NCBI RefSeq assembly: GCF_015207605.1
Contig: NZ_JADEWO010000004.1
Location: 1-64,000 of the forward strand
From: Oculatella sp. LEGE 06141
GTDB taxonomy: Bacteria > Cyanobacteriota > Cyanobacteriia > Elainellales > Elainellaceae
DNA length: 64,000 nt
Direction of reading: 5' to 3'
Below the pieces are notes generated by a model. It saw nothing but the letters and a program-made list of their open reading frames with translations, did no database searches and was not told the DNA's origin. This document shows positions 1-8,771 of this stretch, piece after piece (position 1 is the first letter of the stretch; each line of letters starts with the position of its first letter). A program made the translations under genes and the position numbers.

Positions 1-119
1 TGACAACCTTGCGATCTCAAAATCGCCCAGTGTTAGATTACTTGGTTGAGGCATGTCGGGCTGCTCGCCAGGGAGAACCTGTTCCATCCTTGCTGCCTAC
101 TGATACCCCCACCCCGTGA
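1..119 (+). mobile_element. C-terminal end of a transposase (IS66-like), cut by window start
   Basis: An open frame runs from base 3 to a TGA at 117-119 and encodes about 38 residues. The tail has the pattern R-x-V-L-x-Y-L..A...A..G...PSLLP, which I associate with the C-terminus of IS66-family transposases. Only the tail is visible, so the family call is tentative. Its stop overlaps the GTG proposed as the start of the next gene, which may be coincidence at the edge of an insertion. No terminal inverted repeat can be recognised in the short flank. Confidence 0.45.
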
Positions 120-532
120 ACGATTACGTGAGATCTAAGACAAAACCCATCAACTCCCACTTCAGAAAAAAGTATCTTGATCCACTGATCAGCAAAGGAG
201 GAGAGTTTGTTGAACTGAAAGAAGAAGAAATTAAACCTCTGCTTGCTATACGTTCTATTTATCAGAAGCGTGAATCAGACTACAAGGTAACAGAGGAACA
301 AATTTCCAAGTTCATTCAGGAAAAGGGGGCTGACCATGCTTTAGGAGTTTACAACAAGCTACTTCTAGACATTTTGAGCGATCCGTCTTATCAGATGCCT
401 CAAAATATCGCAGATGAGCCTGAGTCTTCAGTAGGTTCTGACAACAATCCTATCAACGATCCTGTCAACGATCCTGATGTAACTGAAGCTAATGATTTGA
501 AAGAACTGTGGACTGAGAGTGATAACTCCTGA
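116..532 (+). CDS. Hypothetical protein, first gene of a two-gene operon with a DUF1802 nuclease
   Basis: This is a 138-residue protein I do not recognise. It is rich in Lys and Glu in its first two thirds, looks largely helical, and ends in an acidic, Asn/Asp-Pro-rich tail (about residues 95-138) that is probably disordered. It has no signal peptide or membrane segment. The GTG start at 116 overlaps the stop of the transposase remnant; another GTG at 128 is possible. Its stop overlaps the ATG of the downstream nuclease by one base, so the two are almost certainly co-translated. It may be a partner or small subunit of that nuclease; this is inferred only from the coupling. Confidence 0.6.
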   Translation: MNDYVRSKTKPINSHFRKKYLDPLISKGGEFVELKEEEIKPLLAIRSIYQKRESDYKVTEEQISKFIQEKGADHALGVYNKLLLDILSDPSYQMPQNIADEPESSVGSDNNPINDPVNDPDVTEANDLKELWTESDNS

Positions 533-2046
533 TGATTGAACCAGTTTTGCTCGATCGGGCATTGTGTCTACCTGCTCCTGATATTACTGCGCTGCTTGAA
601 GGGCAAAACATTGTGGCTATTCCAAAAGTAGCGGTGCAGCGAGGGTGGACATTCGCTCTTTATCCTTGTGATCTGTTAATAGATCATTTGTCTGTTCAGC
701 AGCAATATCATTCTTATACTCACACATCGGCTCAAGCCGCTTTGGCTAGTTTAAACACTTCCACTGTCAAAATTGAAGCTTGGGCAAGGTGTGAGCTTAG
801 TACGATGATTCATACCGCAGAGCCGTTAGAAGTTCTTTCCTGTTCCACTGTTTGGACAAAAGCAGCTCTACAAGAAGCCCTAAATCAGAGGCAACATATC
901 TTTTTGGCGTATCTGAAAGTTTATAGGTTAGCCGAACCTGTTTCGGTTTCGGCTAATTTTGTTGCTTCTGATAAACGTGGAAAATTTGTTAGTTTGACGA
1001 GCTTAGTTTTAGAAAATAAGCTTTTGACTTCTGTTAAGGTTACTGAGTTTCTCCCCGTATTAGCTGAAGCTATTTTTTCACAGCGAAAGCAACAGTTAGA
1101 GGAAAGAAAAAAGCCTCCTTGTTTTGAATTAAGTAAACTAGTAGAAGTCATTTCTCTTAATACAAGTACTGCTGCTAAAGAAATCAGCCAGGAGGCTAGA
1201 GCTTTACTGGGTTGGCAAGCTAGTAGTAAAATTAGTCACCAACCTGATCCGGACTTAATTTGGATTGGTCGAATTGCTGAAGTTGGAAACTCAAGCGAAG
1301 GCAATGAATTTGAAAAGCTGGTTCGTAAAAGCCTTATCAGGCTTGGCTTCAGCAATTCTATTCCGAATCCTAAAGCGAGTCTTGATCCGGAAGCTACGGG
1401 CGGTGCTGGTGGTATTGACGTTTGTTGTAGAGAACCTTATCCCTTAATTGGTGAGTGTAAAGCCAGCAAGAATCAAAATGTACCTACTGATGTTTGCTCA
1501 CAGCTGACCTATCTAGGTCAAACTCATTTTGCAGATGAATACGACAATTCAATTAAGGTCATTTTTGCTGCCGGATCTCTAACATCTCCAGCCAATAGAG
1601 TTGCAGTTGGAAACAAAATGAATGTTATGCGTCCAGAAACCTTACAAAGACTGCTTGAAGTTAAGGCAAAACATGCGGGAGCGATCGATTTATTAGTGCT
1701 GGAGCCTTGTTTAAGGGAAGCTCCGTTTGGAGAAGAGGCAGACACCAAAATCAATCGCTATATTGATAAAGTCTTGCAGGATATCAAACTGCGGTCGCAA
1801 CTTGTTCATATTGTTAAGCAGCTCACCCAACCTGATAAAAAGCAACTAGAAACGGCACAAATTTGCAGTGCCTACAATTTCACTGTTTTTGGATTAGCCC
1901 ATCAAAGTGATTGGCTCGACAATCAAACCGTTTATGAACTGCTAATCGAACTCTCCTCACCGCTAACTGGTTATCTGGGACGGCTTCAAACTGGTAATTT
2001 GAGTAGCGATCGCTTTTACTATCTGCGTGATTTGCTTATAGAGTAG
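532..2046 (+). CDS. DUF1802 protein fused to a PD-(D/E)XK restriction-endonuclease-like domain
   Basis: This 504-residue protein has an N-terminal DUF1802-like region (about residues 1-185, beginning with the ALCLPAPDI..LL pattern), then a nuclease-like domain around residues 255-350. The nuclease signature is clear: an acidic helix (EFEKLV, about 259), Asp296 in GGIDV, and Glu308-x-Lys310 in GECKAS, giving D-x11-E-x-K. DUF1802 has been noted alongside Mrr-type restriction domains, so a role in cutting or sensing foreign DNA is plausible. The last 150 residues are helical and unassigned. It is co-translated with the small gene upstream and lies beside a transposase remnant, consistent with an acquired defence cassette. 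No methyltransferase lies next to it. Confidence 0.75.
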   Translation: MIEPVLLDRALCLPAPDITALLEGQNIVAIPKVAVQRGWTFALYPCDLLIDHLSVQQQYHSYTHTSAQAALASLNTSTVKIEAWARCELSTMIHTAEPLEVLSCSTVWTKAALQEALNQRQHIFLAYLKVYRLAEPVSVSANFVASDKRGKFVSLTSLVLENKLLTSVKVTEFLPVLAEAIFSQRKQQLEERKKPPCFELSKLVEVISLNTSTAAKEISQEARALLGWQASSKISHQPDPDLIWIGRIAEVGNSSEGNEFEKLVRKSLIRLGFSNSIPNPKASLDPEATGGAGGIDVCCREPYPLIGECKASKNQNVPTDVCSQLTYLGQTHFADEYDNSIKVIFAAGSLTSPANRVAVGNKMNVMRPETLQRLLEVKAKHAGAIDLLVLEPCLREAPFGEEADTKINRYIDKVLQDIKLRSQLVHIVKQLTQPDKKQLETAQICSAYNFTVFGLAHQSDWLDNQTVYELLIELSSPLTGYLGRLQTGNLSSDRFYYLRDLLIE

Positions 2047-2659
2047 GGCTAAGTTGTACGTTTTCGTAAAAAATGGCGCGGCTTGAAATTCGTGGCGCAA
2101 CTCCAGAAAGAAGCCCCCTTGTGGAACAAGGCTTTTATGAAAGTTGGGATATCCGTAGAGCCGACACTCCATAGTCTTGCTTGACCGAAGACATTTCTCC
2201 ATTGTGTTTAACCTACTGTTGTTCGAGGCACTACCGTGATTTAGCTGCTTTGTCAGGTCTGCCTCCTTCGCCTATGCACCAGCGATCGCCGTTTTGATGG
2301 CAACTTTGGCATGGTGATCGCCCGACTATAGAGGTTCTCACCTGAACGGAGACTAGGGAATCTGGCGATCGCGTCTGTGATGGGTTCATACGGTTCTGTT
2401 GAACGATCGCAACGTGTTCAATGACTTGGGCAACGGCCTCTGGATGGAAAACCATCACTACATCTGAAGCCCCATTCACCACGATCGTCTGATTTGCGTT
2501 AGCACGCTCTGCCGTAAAAGATGGCGCTGTCGCCGGAATGTTTACAGCCATTTTCATTTGCATTCACCACACTTCAACCCCTACATCCCACACCCATCTT
2601 GGCGAGACTGTGGCTGACTCGATTGAGAACTGCTGTAAGTCGCGATCGCCGGAGGAGGT
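2047..2659. other. 613-base stretch without a convincing gene; contains a TA-flanked miniature element
   Basis: The stretch holds a 95-base miniature element (2543-2637) and short open frames that look unreal. A minus-strand frame (2231-2563) starts inside that element and has partly protein-like composition (about residues 12-60), so it could be a decayed gene, but I recognise no family. Confidence 0.4.
2543..2637 (+). repeat. MITE-like element A, copy 1 (TA ... TA, 95 bases)
   Basis: It begins TACAGCCATTTTCA and ends TGAGAACTGCTGTA, so its ends are imperfect 14-base inverted repeats. A second copy lies at 15849-15945 with the same ends and a very similar interior. TA at both ends is what Tc1/mariner-IS630-type elements produce, so this is probably a non-autonomous derivative of an IS630-family element. 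No transposase is encoded. It sits just past the 3' end of the NTF2-like gene. Confidence 0.65.
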
Positions 2660-3097
2660 TCAAGAGCAAGAGGCCACCAGATGCCAAAGCCCGCTGGGGA
2701 TGTAGGGATAGATCACCATCCAGAAAAGAATGACCTGGCTCACATGACCGGCTACAATTTGCCAACGGTTCTGCCGCTGTACCCAGACGCGAGTAAAACG
2801 ATAGGCTGCTGAAAACGCTTCACCGCTGCTGGTTCCAGCCAGTTCTGCTTTGAGAGTAACCACGATGCAATTGCTGTCATATTGATGAATTTGGCGATCG
2901 CTCGTCTCCACTTTTGTGAACTGAAAGAGTCCAGAGCGGTGTGCATCCAGATCAAATTGCTTATTGACGACCTGCCCTGTATGCATCGTCCAAACCAGGT
3001 CGTCGGCAATCAGTTCATCCAGCACAGGAACATCACTGGTGAGCATAGCCTGTCGCAACTTTTCTTCCAGATTTTCAATCGTTGTTTCCATTGACAT
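2660..3097 (-). CDS. NTF2/SnoaL-like (DUF4440-type) protein
   Basis: This is a small cystatin-like-fold protein with the typical order: an N-terminal helix pair (LEEKLRQAML..DVPVLDELIADDLVW), a strand region (TVVVTLKAEL-like), and a terminal strand R-W-Q-I-V-A-G-H-V-S-Q. Such proteins are often uncharacterised enzymes or binding proteins. I chose the internal ATG at 3097 over the upstream ATG at 3139, because the family alignment begins there and the divergent neighbour starts at 3158. The last 24 residues after HVSQV are hydrophobic and unlike the family. Element A ends only 23 bases away, so the native 3' end may have been altered. Confidence 0.7.
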   Translation of the reverse strand: MSMETTIENLEEKLRQAMLTSDVPVLDELIADDLVWTMHTGQVVNKQFDLDAHRSGLFQFTKVETSDRQIHQYDSNCIVVTLKAELAGTSSGEAFSAAYRFTRVWVQRQNRWQIVAGHVSQVILFWMVIYPYIPSGLWHLVASCS

Positions 3098-3157
3098 AGT
3101 ATGGTTGGGTAGATCGTTATCTGAAATCGAGCGCTTCATCCCCTCACTGGGTCAGCA

Positions 3158-3943
3158 ATGACAACCCCTTTTTTGCTTCATTTACCAACGACTCAACCCA
3201 TTCCAATCATTGCCAGTTTGCCGCACAGTGGGTTGCTCGTACCGCAAGACATTGCTGATCAACTAGAGCCATCTTATCAGCATTATCTGCCCAATCAAGA
3301 TTGGCATTTGGATAAGCTCTATGACTTCCTGCCCGGTTTGGGAATTACGGTGCTGCAAGCCATCTATAGCCGTTATGTGGTGGATTTGAATCGATCGCCC
3401 AATGAACCATTGTTTGGGAATTTTTGGCAATCGATTATTGCAGAAAAGACGGCCTTCAATGTGCCTCTATATCAAACTCTTCCGTCTCAACAGGAGATTC
3501 AGCAGCGCGTTGAGCACTATTACCATCCCTATCATGATCGGCTTCAGAGCTTGCTGAATCAATTCATGGAGCAGTTTGGCAGGGTGTATTTGCTGGATTT
3601 ACATAGTTTCTTTGGTTTGATTGAGGATGAAATTTGCTTGGGCAACGGTAATGGCAAGTCCTGTGGCGATCGCTTCATTTCCTCAGCGGAGGCTGCATTT
3701 TGCTCGAAAGGCTATCAGGTGGTTCGTAACAAGGTGTTTAGTGGCGGATACATTACCCAACACTACGGGCAGCTACCGCAAGTGGAGGCGCTACAAGTGG
3801 AAGTTCGCTATCCGGTTTACCTGAATGCAAACCAACTGGATCGGGCTGCTGTACCGGATTGGAAGGTTCCAGAGTTCGATCGAGCGAAGCACTTATTTGA
3901 AGCTGTTGTCTGCCAAATGCTTGATGTATTTTTTCACGACTAA
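3158..3943 (+). CDS. N-formylglutamate amidohydrolase family protein
   Basis: This 261-residue protein has the family landmarks: an early SLPHSG motif (about residues 20-25, with the metal-ligand His), the DLNRSPNEP stretch (about 75-83), LLDLHSFFG (about 146-154, a second His) and a late Q-x-E-x-R (about 223-227). Family members hydrolyse N-formyl-L-glutamate or related N-acyl amino acids with a zinc ion. No histidine-degradation genes lie nearby, so the substrate is unclear. It is divergent from the NTF2-like gene, with only about 60 bases between starts, so they may share a regulatory region. Confidence 0.85.
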   Translation: MTTPFLLHLPTTQPIPIIASLPHSGLLVPQDIADQLEPSYQHYLPNQDWHLDKLYDFLPGLGITVLQAIYSRYVVDLNRSPNEPLFGNFWQSIIAEKTAFNVPLYQTLPSQQEIQQRVEHYYHPYHDRLQSLLNQFMEQFGRVYLLDLHSFFGLIEDEICLGNGNGKSCGDRFISSAEAAFCSKGYQVVRNKVFSGGYITQHYGQLPQVEALQVEVRYPVYLNANQLDRAAVPDWKVPEFDRAKHLFEAVVCQMLDVFFHD

Positions 3944-4214
3944 TCCTTCCCTTATTTGATAAGTTGGGAGGTACAGCCCAGTGGTAAAGGGATAAACTTT
4001 CTGTGATACTTCTATTGGACTAAAAGCAGCGATCGCTTCTCCATTATCGCAGTTCTGATGGCTGAATCTATTTCACCAGAGCATTTTCAAGACAGCAAGA
4101 TTGTGGCGAATCTTTCAGAATCCTACGCAAAGGTTAGATTAGTAGTGGATGGAAAGAAAAACACCTGAAAAGAGAGCTATCAAGCTTGAATTTACTAGAA
4201 CGGATAAGAAGTAG

Positions 4215-6152
4215 ATGGCAAATAATTGGGCAATCGTCATTGGCATAAATGATTACATACATCACCCAGAACGAAAACTCAAATATGCGGTCAACGATGC
4301 TCAACGAATTGGCGACTTCTTGGCTCAGCAAGCAGGTTTTGGTGAAGCTAACGTTATCCGCTTCTTAGGAGATGAGACTCACCAGAGTAGCCCAACTTAT
4401 CCTACTTGTTCTAATCTGCTACGAGCACTCAAACGGGATTTTCGACCTGAGCGTCTGAGTGAAATTGATCGTCTTTGGTTTTACTTTAGTGGTCACGGGG
4501 TAAGTTGCAATGGTCGCGATTACCTGATCACCTCGGACTGTTTAGAAGATGAGCTTGAGCGGTTTGCCTTGCCGATCGATGAGGTGATTGCTACATTACG
4601 ACTCCATCAGAACGCGGACATTGTTTTGGTTTTGGATGCCTGTCGTCAAGTGATGGGCAAGAAAAGCTTTGATGACTCAATTGGAGAACAGACAATTGCA
4701 TCTGCCCAAGAGCGCGGAATCACAACCATTTTTTCTTGCGATTATGGGCAATATTCCTACGAGCTAGAAGGGCTGCGGCAAGGAGCGTTCACCTCTGCTT
4801 TGGTTGAAGGATTAACTCAATACACACTGCCTAACTCTTTAGAGAGCTATTTACGACAGCGTGTTCTAGCCCTTAATTCCCAGCATCGGCAAGATCACGT
4901 CGAACAAACACCCCGAATCCGAGTTGAACCTACCTCAAAAGCTTTTCAACCGTTACTACCTTATGCTGTGACATCAGCGGATATTGAAGTGCTTGTCAAT
5001 CGAGCGAAAGAAGGCGAAATAGAGGAAGACTTTGAAGCTGCAAAAAAACTTTGGTGGCAAGTGATTGATGTGTCTCAACACTCTACTCAAAGACGAGAAG
5101 CCCAAACTGCGATTGAGCGAATTAATGGGAAAATAGCTCGATTAGGTCACAATGGCACTACAAGAACTACGCCATCTCAACCAAAACCTTACCAAATATC
5201 TGAGGCATCTAAAGTCTCCCTTCAATCAAATATTCAAAAAAACCAAGCCACTTTAAATCGATCGACTTCAATAACGCCCATTGTTCCAGGTCAAATCCCT
5301 GAATTAGTTGCTTCAAATCTTCAAGAGTTTATCTTTGATGTTTTAGAAATTGATTCTTATGGAAAAGTCATCTCCCAGTATGCCGATAAAAATTGGTGTC
5401 TCATCGAGAAAATTGATAAAGTAAATATTGAAATGGTATTTATCCCTGGTGGAACTTTTCAAATGGGTTTGTCTGAATCAGAAGATACAGGCTATAGGCA
5501 TGCTAGCCCTCAACATACAGTAGAAATCAAACCATTTTTGATGAGCAAAGTCCCCATCACATTTGCTCAGTGGAGAGAAATTGCTCAATTGCAACCTAAT
5601 CCTAGAAAATTAAAGCTACGTCCTTCACGTTTCTGGGGAGCAAATCGACCTGTCGTAGAAACCTCTTGGCATGATGCAGTAGAATTTTGTGGTATTCTAT
5701 CTCAAAAAACAGGACATACATATCGTTTGCCAACAGAAGCTGAGTGGGAATATGCTTGTCGGGCTGGTACCACAACGCCATTTCATTTTGGACAAACTAT
5801 CACTTCGGATTTGGCAAACTATGATGGTACTCATACATTTTGCTTAGAACAAAAGGGAATCAATCGAGCAAAAACATTACAGGTTGGAGAACTAAGATTT
5901 GCTAATCCCTTTGGTTTATTTGATATGCACGGTAACGTTTGGGAATGGTGCCAAGATCATTGGCATGAAAACTATTATGGCACTCCAACCAATGGGGAGG
6001 CTTGGATTGACAGCACTGACAATCAAAATCGTATAATTCGAGGCGGTTCATGGCTCAATGAGCCTTCTAATTGCTCTTCCTCTTATCGATTGTGGAAAAA
6101 TTCAAACCAAGTTTCTCGACATATCGGTTTCCGAATTGTACAGAGCTTTTAA
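4215..6152 (+). CDS. Caspase-like (peptidase C14) protein with C-terminal FGE/sulfatase-modifying-factor domain
   Basis: This is a 645-residue two-domain protein. Residues 1-250 are a p20-type caspase fold: WAIVIGINDY start, His94 in FSGHG and Cys143 in VLDACR form the catalytic dyad. A helical repeat-like linker (about 255-305) and a low-complexity stretch follow. Residues 407-645 are an FGE-sulfatase domain (MVFIPGGTFQMG, RLPTEAEWEYACRAG, DMHGNVWEWC, RGGSW, GFR). Of the two cysteines that form the active site in true formylglycine-generating enzymes (after GGSW), the first is Asn here and only the second is present, so it is more likely a binding module than an FGly synthase. Such fusions are common in filamentous cyanobacteria and are suspected in programmed death or conflict. 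It is convergent with the DUF4041 gene. Confidence 0.88.
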   Translation: MANNWAIVIGINDYIHHPERKLKYAVNDAQRIGDFLAQQAGFGEANVIRFLGDETHQSSPTYPTCSNLLRALKRDFRPERLSEIDRLWFYFSGHGVSCNGRDYLITSDCLEDELERFALPIDEVIATLRLHQNADIVLVLDACRQVMGKKSFDDSIGEQTIASAQERGITTIFSCDYGQYSYELEGLRQGAFTSALVEGLTQYTLPNSLESYLRQRVLALNSQHRQDHVEQTPRIRVEPTSKAFQPLLPYAVTSADIEVLVNRAKEGEIEEDFEAAKKLWWQVIDVSQHSTQRREAQTAIERINGKIARLGHNGTTRTTPSQPKPYQISEASKVSLQSNIQKNQATLNRSTSITPIVPGQIPELVASNLQEFIFDVLEIDSYGKVISQYADKNWCLIEKIDKVNIEMVFIPGGTFQMGLSESEDTGYRHASPQHTVEIKPFLMSKVPITFAQWREIAQLQPNPRKLKLRPSRFWGANRPVVETSWHDAVEFCGILSQKTGHTYRLPTEAEWEYACRAGTTTPFHFGQTITSDLANYDGTHTFCLEQKGINRAKTLQVGELRFANPFGLFDMHGNVWEWCQDHWHENYYGTPTNGEAWIDSTDNQNRIIRGGSWLNEPSNCSSSYRLWKNSNQVSRHIGFRIVQSF

Positions 6153-6164
6153 GTCAAGAAAAGT

Positions 6165-7523
6165 CTAAGCTGTTGCATTGTTGCTACCGGCATCAGTTCT
6201 GTTTGAACCTAACGTTTTGTTCTGTTCGAAGACAGTTCTACGATATTCATACGCCTGAGCCACCCGCTCAGATTTGAGGATATTCAACACCCCTGTTTGT
6301 TGATTAATTTCATCGATGGCTTGAGCAATTTCACTTATTGAGACTTTAAAGAATTCTCTCCTGTCATTGAGCAAATTCACTCTCCTATCCTGAAATCGAC
6401 TATGCAGGCGTTTTAGCGTATCTGAGGAATCCTCCGAGAAAATTTTGAAGTGAATGTCAAATGGGAAAGGAAGAGCAGGGTTCATTTCACTGATGTAGTC
6501 ATCTTGCCGGACACTTTTACATATTCTATAGATGTCTTGTCCCAAAGAACCTATATTTGAGATCACATAGATGTAACCTGCTTTTCGCGCCCTATAACGC
6601 GATGTAGCCTGCTCTGTTTCGGTTTGAGCCTTCTCTAACTCTTGCTGAAGCCGATTATTTTCCAACTCTAACTGCCTACGTTTCTCACCCTCAACCTGCT
6701 CTATAGCTTGACGAACTTCTTCAATTCTCTGTCGATAAATCTCCTCTTTCTGCTCTGACTTCCTAATCTCTTCCTCAGCTTTTGCAAGCACTTTACGTTC
6801 GTTATCGTCTTTCCTTCTTTCTTGCTCCTGCTCTTTTTCCTGCTGCTTTTTACAAGCCATTTCATACTGAAGATATAGCTCTGTCAGTTTTAGATCGAGG
6901 TATTGCTGTGTGATTTCACAAGTAGTTGTCTCTGCAAGTTTATTCAGTCTCTTATAACTTCTAACTATTCGTTCTTTTGAAGCTTGAATATTACTATGCT
7001 TAACTTTGAAAATTACGTCATCAGTTTCAGTATTGAAAGCTATTAGTATAAATTTTCGAAGGTTGTCGGTTAACTTCTGCCCTTTTTTTTCGCTGTCGTT
7101 GAAAACTAATTTAGTTTGGCTCACTACGGCAGTTCCTTTCTTTATCATGCTTTTCTGTTCAGACTTCACCTTTTTCAGGCTTGCTGCATAACCCTCAGAA
7201 TTGATAAAGTCATATTTTGGTTCATAGAACCCGAATGACTGAACGTATGCTTCCTCCTCAAGGCCAGATAGCTTCTGCCGCAGGTTATTAACTTGTTTAG
7301 TAATCTCCTCTTTAGTCCGAATCAGTTCGTCAAGTTCTCCTTTAGAAGCCGATCTTTTGTATTGATCTAATTCTCTACTAAGCCGATCTTGTTTATTTTG
7401 CATGAGCATTAGCTGCACACCTGCTCCAATTAGGCCCAGAGTGGCTAGTAAGAGTGGTACATCCATAAACTGAGTCCAGACAATTCTTCTAAGTCTCTGT
7501 CCATCAGTGCTAATTAATAGCAA
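6165..7523 (-). CDS. Membrane-anchored DUF4041 / MUG113 (T5orf172, GIY-YIG-like) protein
   Basis: In 452 residues the order is: one N-terminal membrane segment (about 22-41), a short coiled coil, a DUF4041-like region (about 95-210), a long Glu/Lys/Gln-rich coiled coil (about 222-310), and a MUG113/T5orf172 domain (about 315-400) with GYIYVISNIGSLG, LPFPFDIH and DRREFF. This domain belongs to the GIY-YIG nuclease superfamily. The stretch between the two halves of the domain is short, and the position where I expect the catalytic Arg (usually DR-x-x-EL) reads DY, so nuclease activity is doubtful. DUF4041 proteins are frequent in phages and defence islands. Its stop is 12 bases from that of the caspase gene. 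Confidence 0.75.
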   Translation of the reverse strand: MLLISTDGQRLRRIVWTQFMDVPLLLATLGLIGAGVQLMLMQNKQDRLSRELDQYKRSASKGELDELIRTKEEITKQVNNLRQKLSGLEEEAYVQSFGFYEPKYDFINSEGYAASLKKVKSEQKSMIKKGTAVVSQTKLVFNDSEKKGQKLTDNLRKFILIAFNTETDDVIFKVKHSNIQASKERIVRSYKRLNKLAETTTCEITQQYLDLKLTELYLQYEMACKKQQEKEQEQERRKDDNERKVLAKAEEEIRKSEQKEEIYRQRIEEVRQAIEQVEGEKRRQLELENNRLQQELEKAQTETEQATSRYRARKAGYIYVISNIGSLGQDIYRICKSVRQDDYISEMNPALPFPFDIHFKIFSEDSSDTLKRLHSRFQDRRVNLLNDRREFFKVSISEIAQAIDEINQQTGVLNILKSERVAQAYEYRRTVFEQNKTLGSNRTDAGSNNATA

Positions 7524-7750
7524 CTCAAGGAGAACGATTGTACTGCTGAGGGTGCATCCCAGTTATACTTTAAGTACAACTACTTAAAGTATGCAACCCT
7601 TTGCTAAACAGTCTTTCCTGAAGGAGTATACATAATTCACAGCATTTGAAGGATTCTAATCGCTTCTCTGCATTTACATTTTCAAATATTCATGTATACG
7701 CATTTCAATCATATCTGTATTCCAATCCTCATTAGTTTTGCTAAAGTAAC

Positions 7751-8116
7751 TCAACCTGCTATCAAACTCGAGAAACTAAGCAGCCGATCGCTCCAGTCTT
7801 GAGAGAGTTGGGCAACGTGCAGCCGATCGCCAGAATTCGACCATAACGTTGAAAAATGGAGTTTCCAGCGGCTCAATTGGCGTTGCAGTGCCACTAATTC
7901 GGTGGCTAAATCTGGCTCTGTTTCCAGGTTGAGGCTAGGCACGACCCACTCAATAAAAAACTGGCTCTCTCGAATCAGGTCTTGGGCACGCTGCTCCTCT
8001 GCACCCACCTGAGCGAATGCTTTGATTTGAGCCAGGTTTGCAGCCAACCTGTTAATCTGAGTCGCAGTGTCATTTTGCAGATATTGGGTTTTAAGGATAG
8101 CCAAATCTACTGCCAT
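7751..8116 (-). CDS. Hypothetical protein, third gene of a DUF5674 operon
   Basis: This 121-residue, mostly helical soluble protein is unknown to me. It contains Gln- and Leu-rich amphipathic helices and three Trp residues in the second half. It overlaps the upstream DUF5674 gene by ten bases, so they are translationally coupled. No signal peptide or known motif is seen. Confidence 0.65.
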   Translation of the reverse strand: MAVDLAILKTQYLQNDTATQINRLAANLAQIKAFAQVGAEEQRAQDLIRESQFFIEWVVPSLNLETEPDLATELVALQRQLSRWKLHFSTLWSNSGDRLHVAQLSQDWSDRLLSFSSLIAG

Positions 8117-8451
8117 TGCACATTTCCTAACAACTCTTGAACAATGCGGTTGACCTGTTCTCGAATTACCGAGTCTTGGATTTCCATCGAGCGATTGCCA
8201 ACACCAGGACGAATGTTAATCAACGATTCGTAGCCTACTCTTTGTTGGAAAGGATACCAATCTGCGCCCCAAATATAGGCTTGCTCACTGCCCGTTTCCA
8301 GCAACACTTGTTCACAGTCAACATGCAGTTCTCCTCCTCCCGCTAAAATGCCTCGTTGTATATCTACTGCCAGTTTAATGTAGATACCCAAAGTTTTCAG
8401 CATTTGTTGCATTTGCTCTGGAGTTGCTCGATCGCGAATGATTTGGATCAT
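8107..8451 (-). CDS. DUF5674 family protein
   Basis: This 114-residue protein has the full DUF5674 pattern: RATPEQM at the start, IKLAVDIQRGILAGGGELH (about residues 24-42), IWGADWYP (about 59-66), and INIRP...NRSMEIQD (about 77-93). The family's function is unknown. It lies between a ribbon-helix-helix gene and an unknown gene on the same strand, with a 21-base gap and a 10-base overlap respectively. A toxin-antitoxin-like arrangement is possible but not shown by the sequence. Confidence 0.82.
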   Translation of the reverse strand: MIQIIRDRATPEQMQQMLKTLGIYIKLAVDIQRGILAGGGELHVDCEQVLLETGSEQAYIWGADWYPFQQRVGYESLINIRPGVGNRSMEIQDSVIREQVNRIVQELLGNVQWQ

Positions 8452-8472
8452 TAGAGAAGTAACGGTAGAAGC

Positions 8473-8664
8473 TTAGTTCTCTTCGATTTCATCAATTTTG
8501 TGGCGATCGATTAAATCTTGGTTGTCAGGTTTGGCAAAATGTTCTTCCAATGCAATCTGCACAGTTTCACTAATACTTTGATTTTTGATAGCACTTAGAA
8601 CCCTCAGAATCCTCTCAATGTCTGAAGTCAGATATACTCTAAGGCTTTTCTTGTCAGCGGACAT
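8473..8664 (-). CDS. Small ribbon-helix-helix-type protein (CopG/Arc-like)
   Basis: The 63 residues match a ribbon-helix-helix protein: a basic strand (KKSLRVYLTSDIERIL) followed by two helices (VLSAIKNQSISETVQIALEEHF) and an acidic tail. Such proteins are usually DNA-binding autoregulators or antitoxins. It is the first gene of the operon with DUF5674. The AT-rich region just upstream (8665-8771) separates it from a divergent mini-gene and probably holds both promoters. Confidence 0.65.
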   Translation of the reverse strand: MSADKKSLRVYLTSDIERILRVLSAIKNQSISETVQIALEEHFAKPDNQDLIDRHKIDEIEEN

Positions 8665-8771
8665 AAGCAGTACATAGATATACTTACCTATGCTCCCACA
8701 GAGCTTTAGTCACTTGTGCTTAAGTGACTAAAAGCATATAGTAAATAAAATACTGCTTTGGAGCTTTTCCG

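Noticed and set aside
2231-2563. Minus-strand 110-residue open frame
   Set aside because: Its first codons lie inside miniature element A and the rest matches no family. Only the middle looks faintly protein-like; at best a decayed gene.
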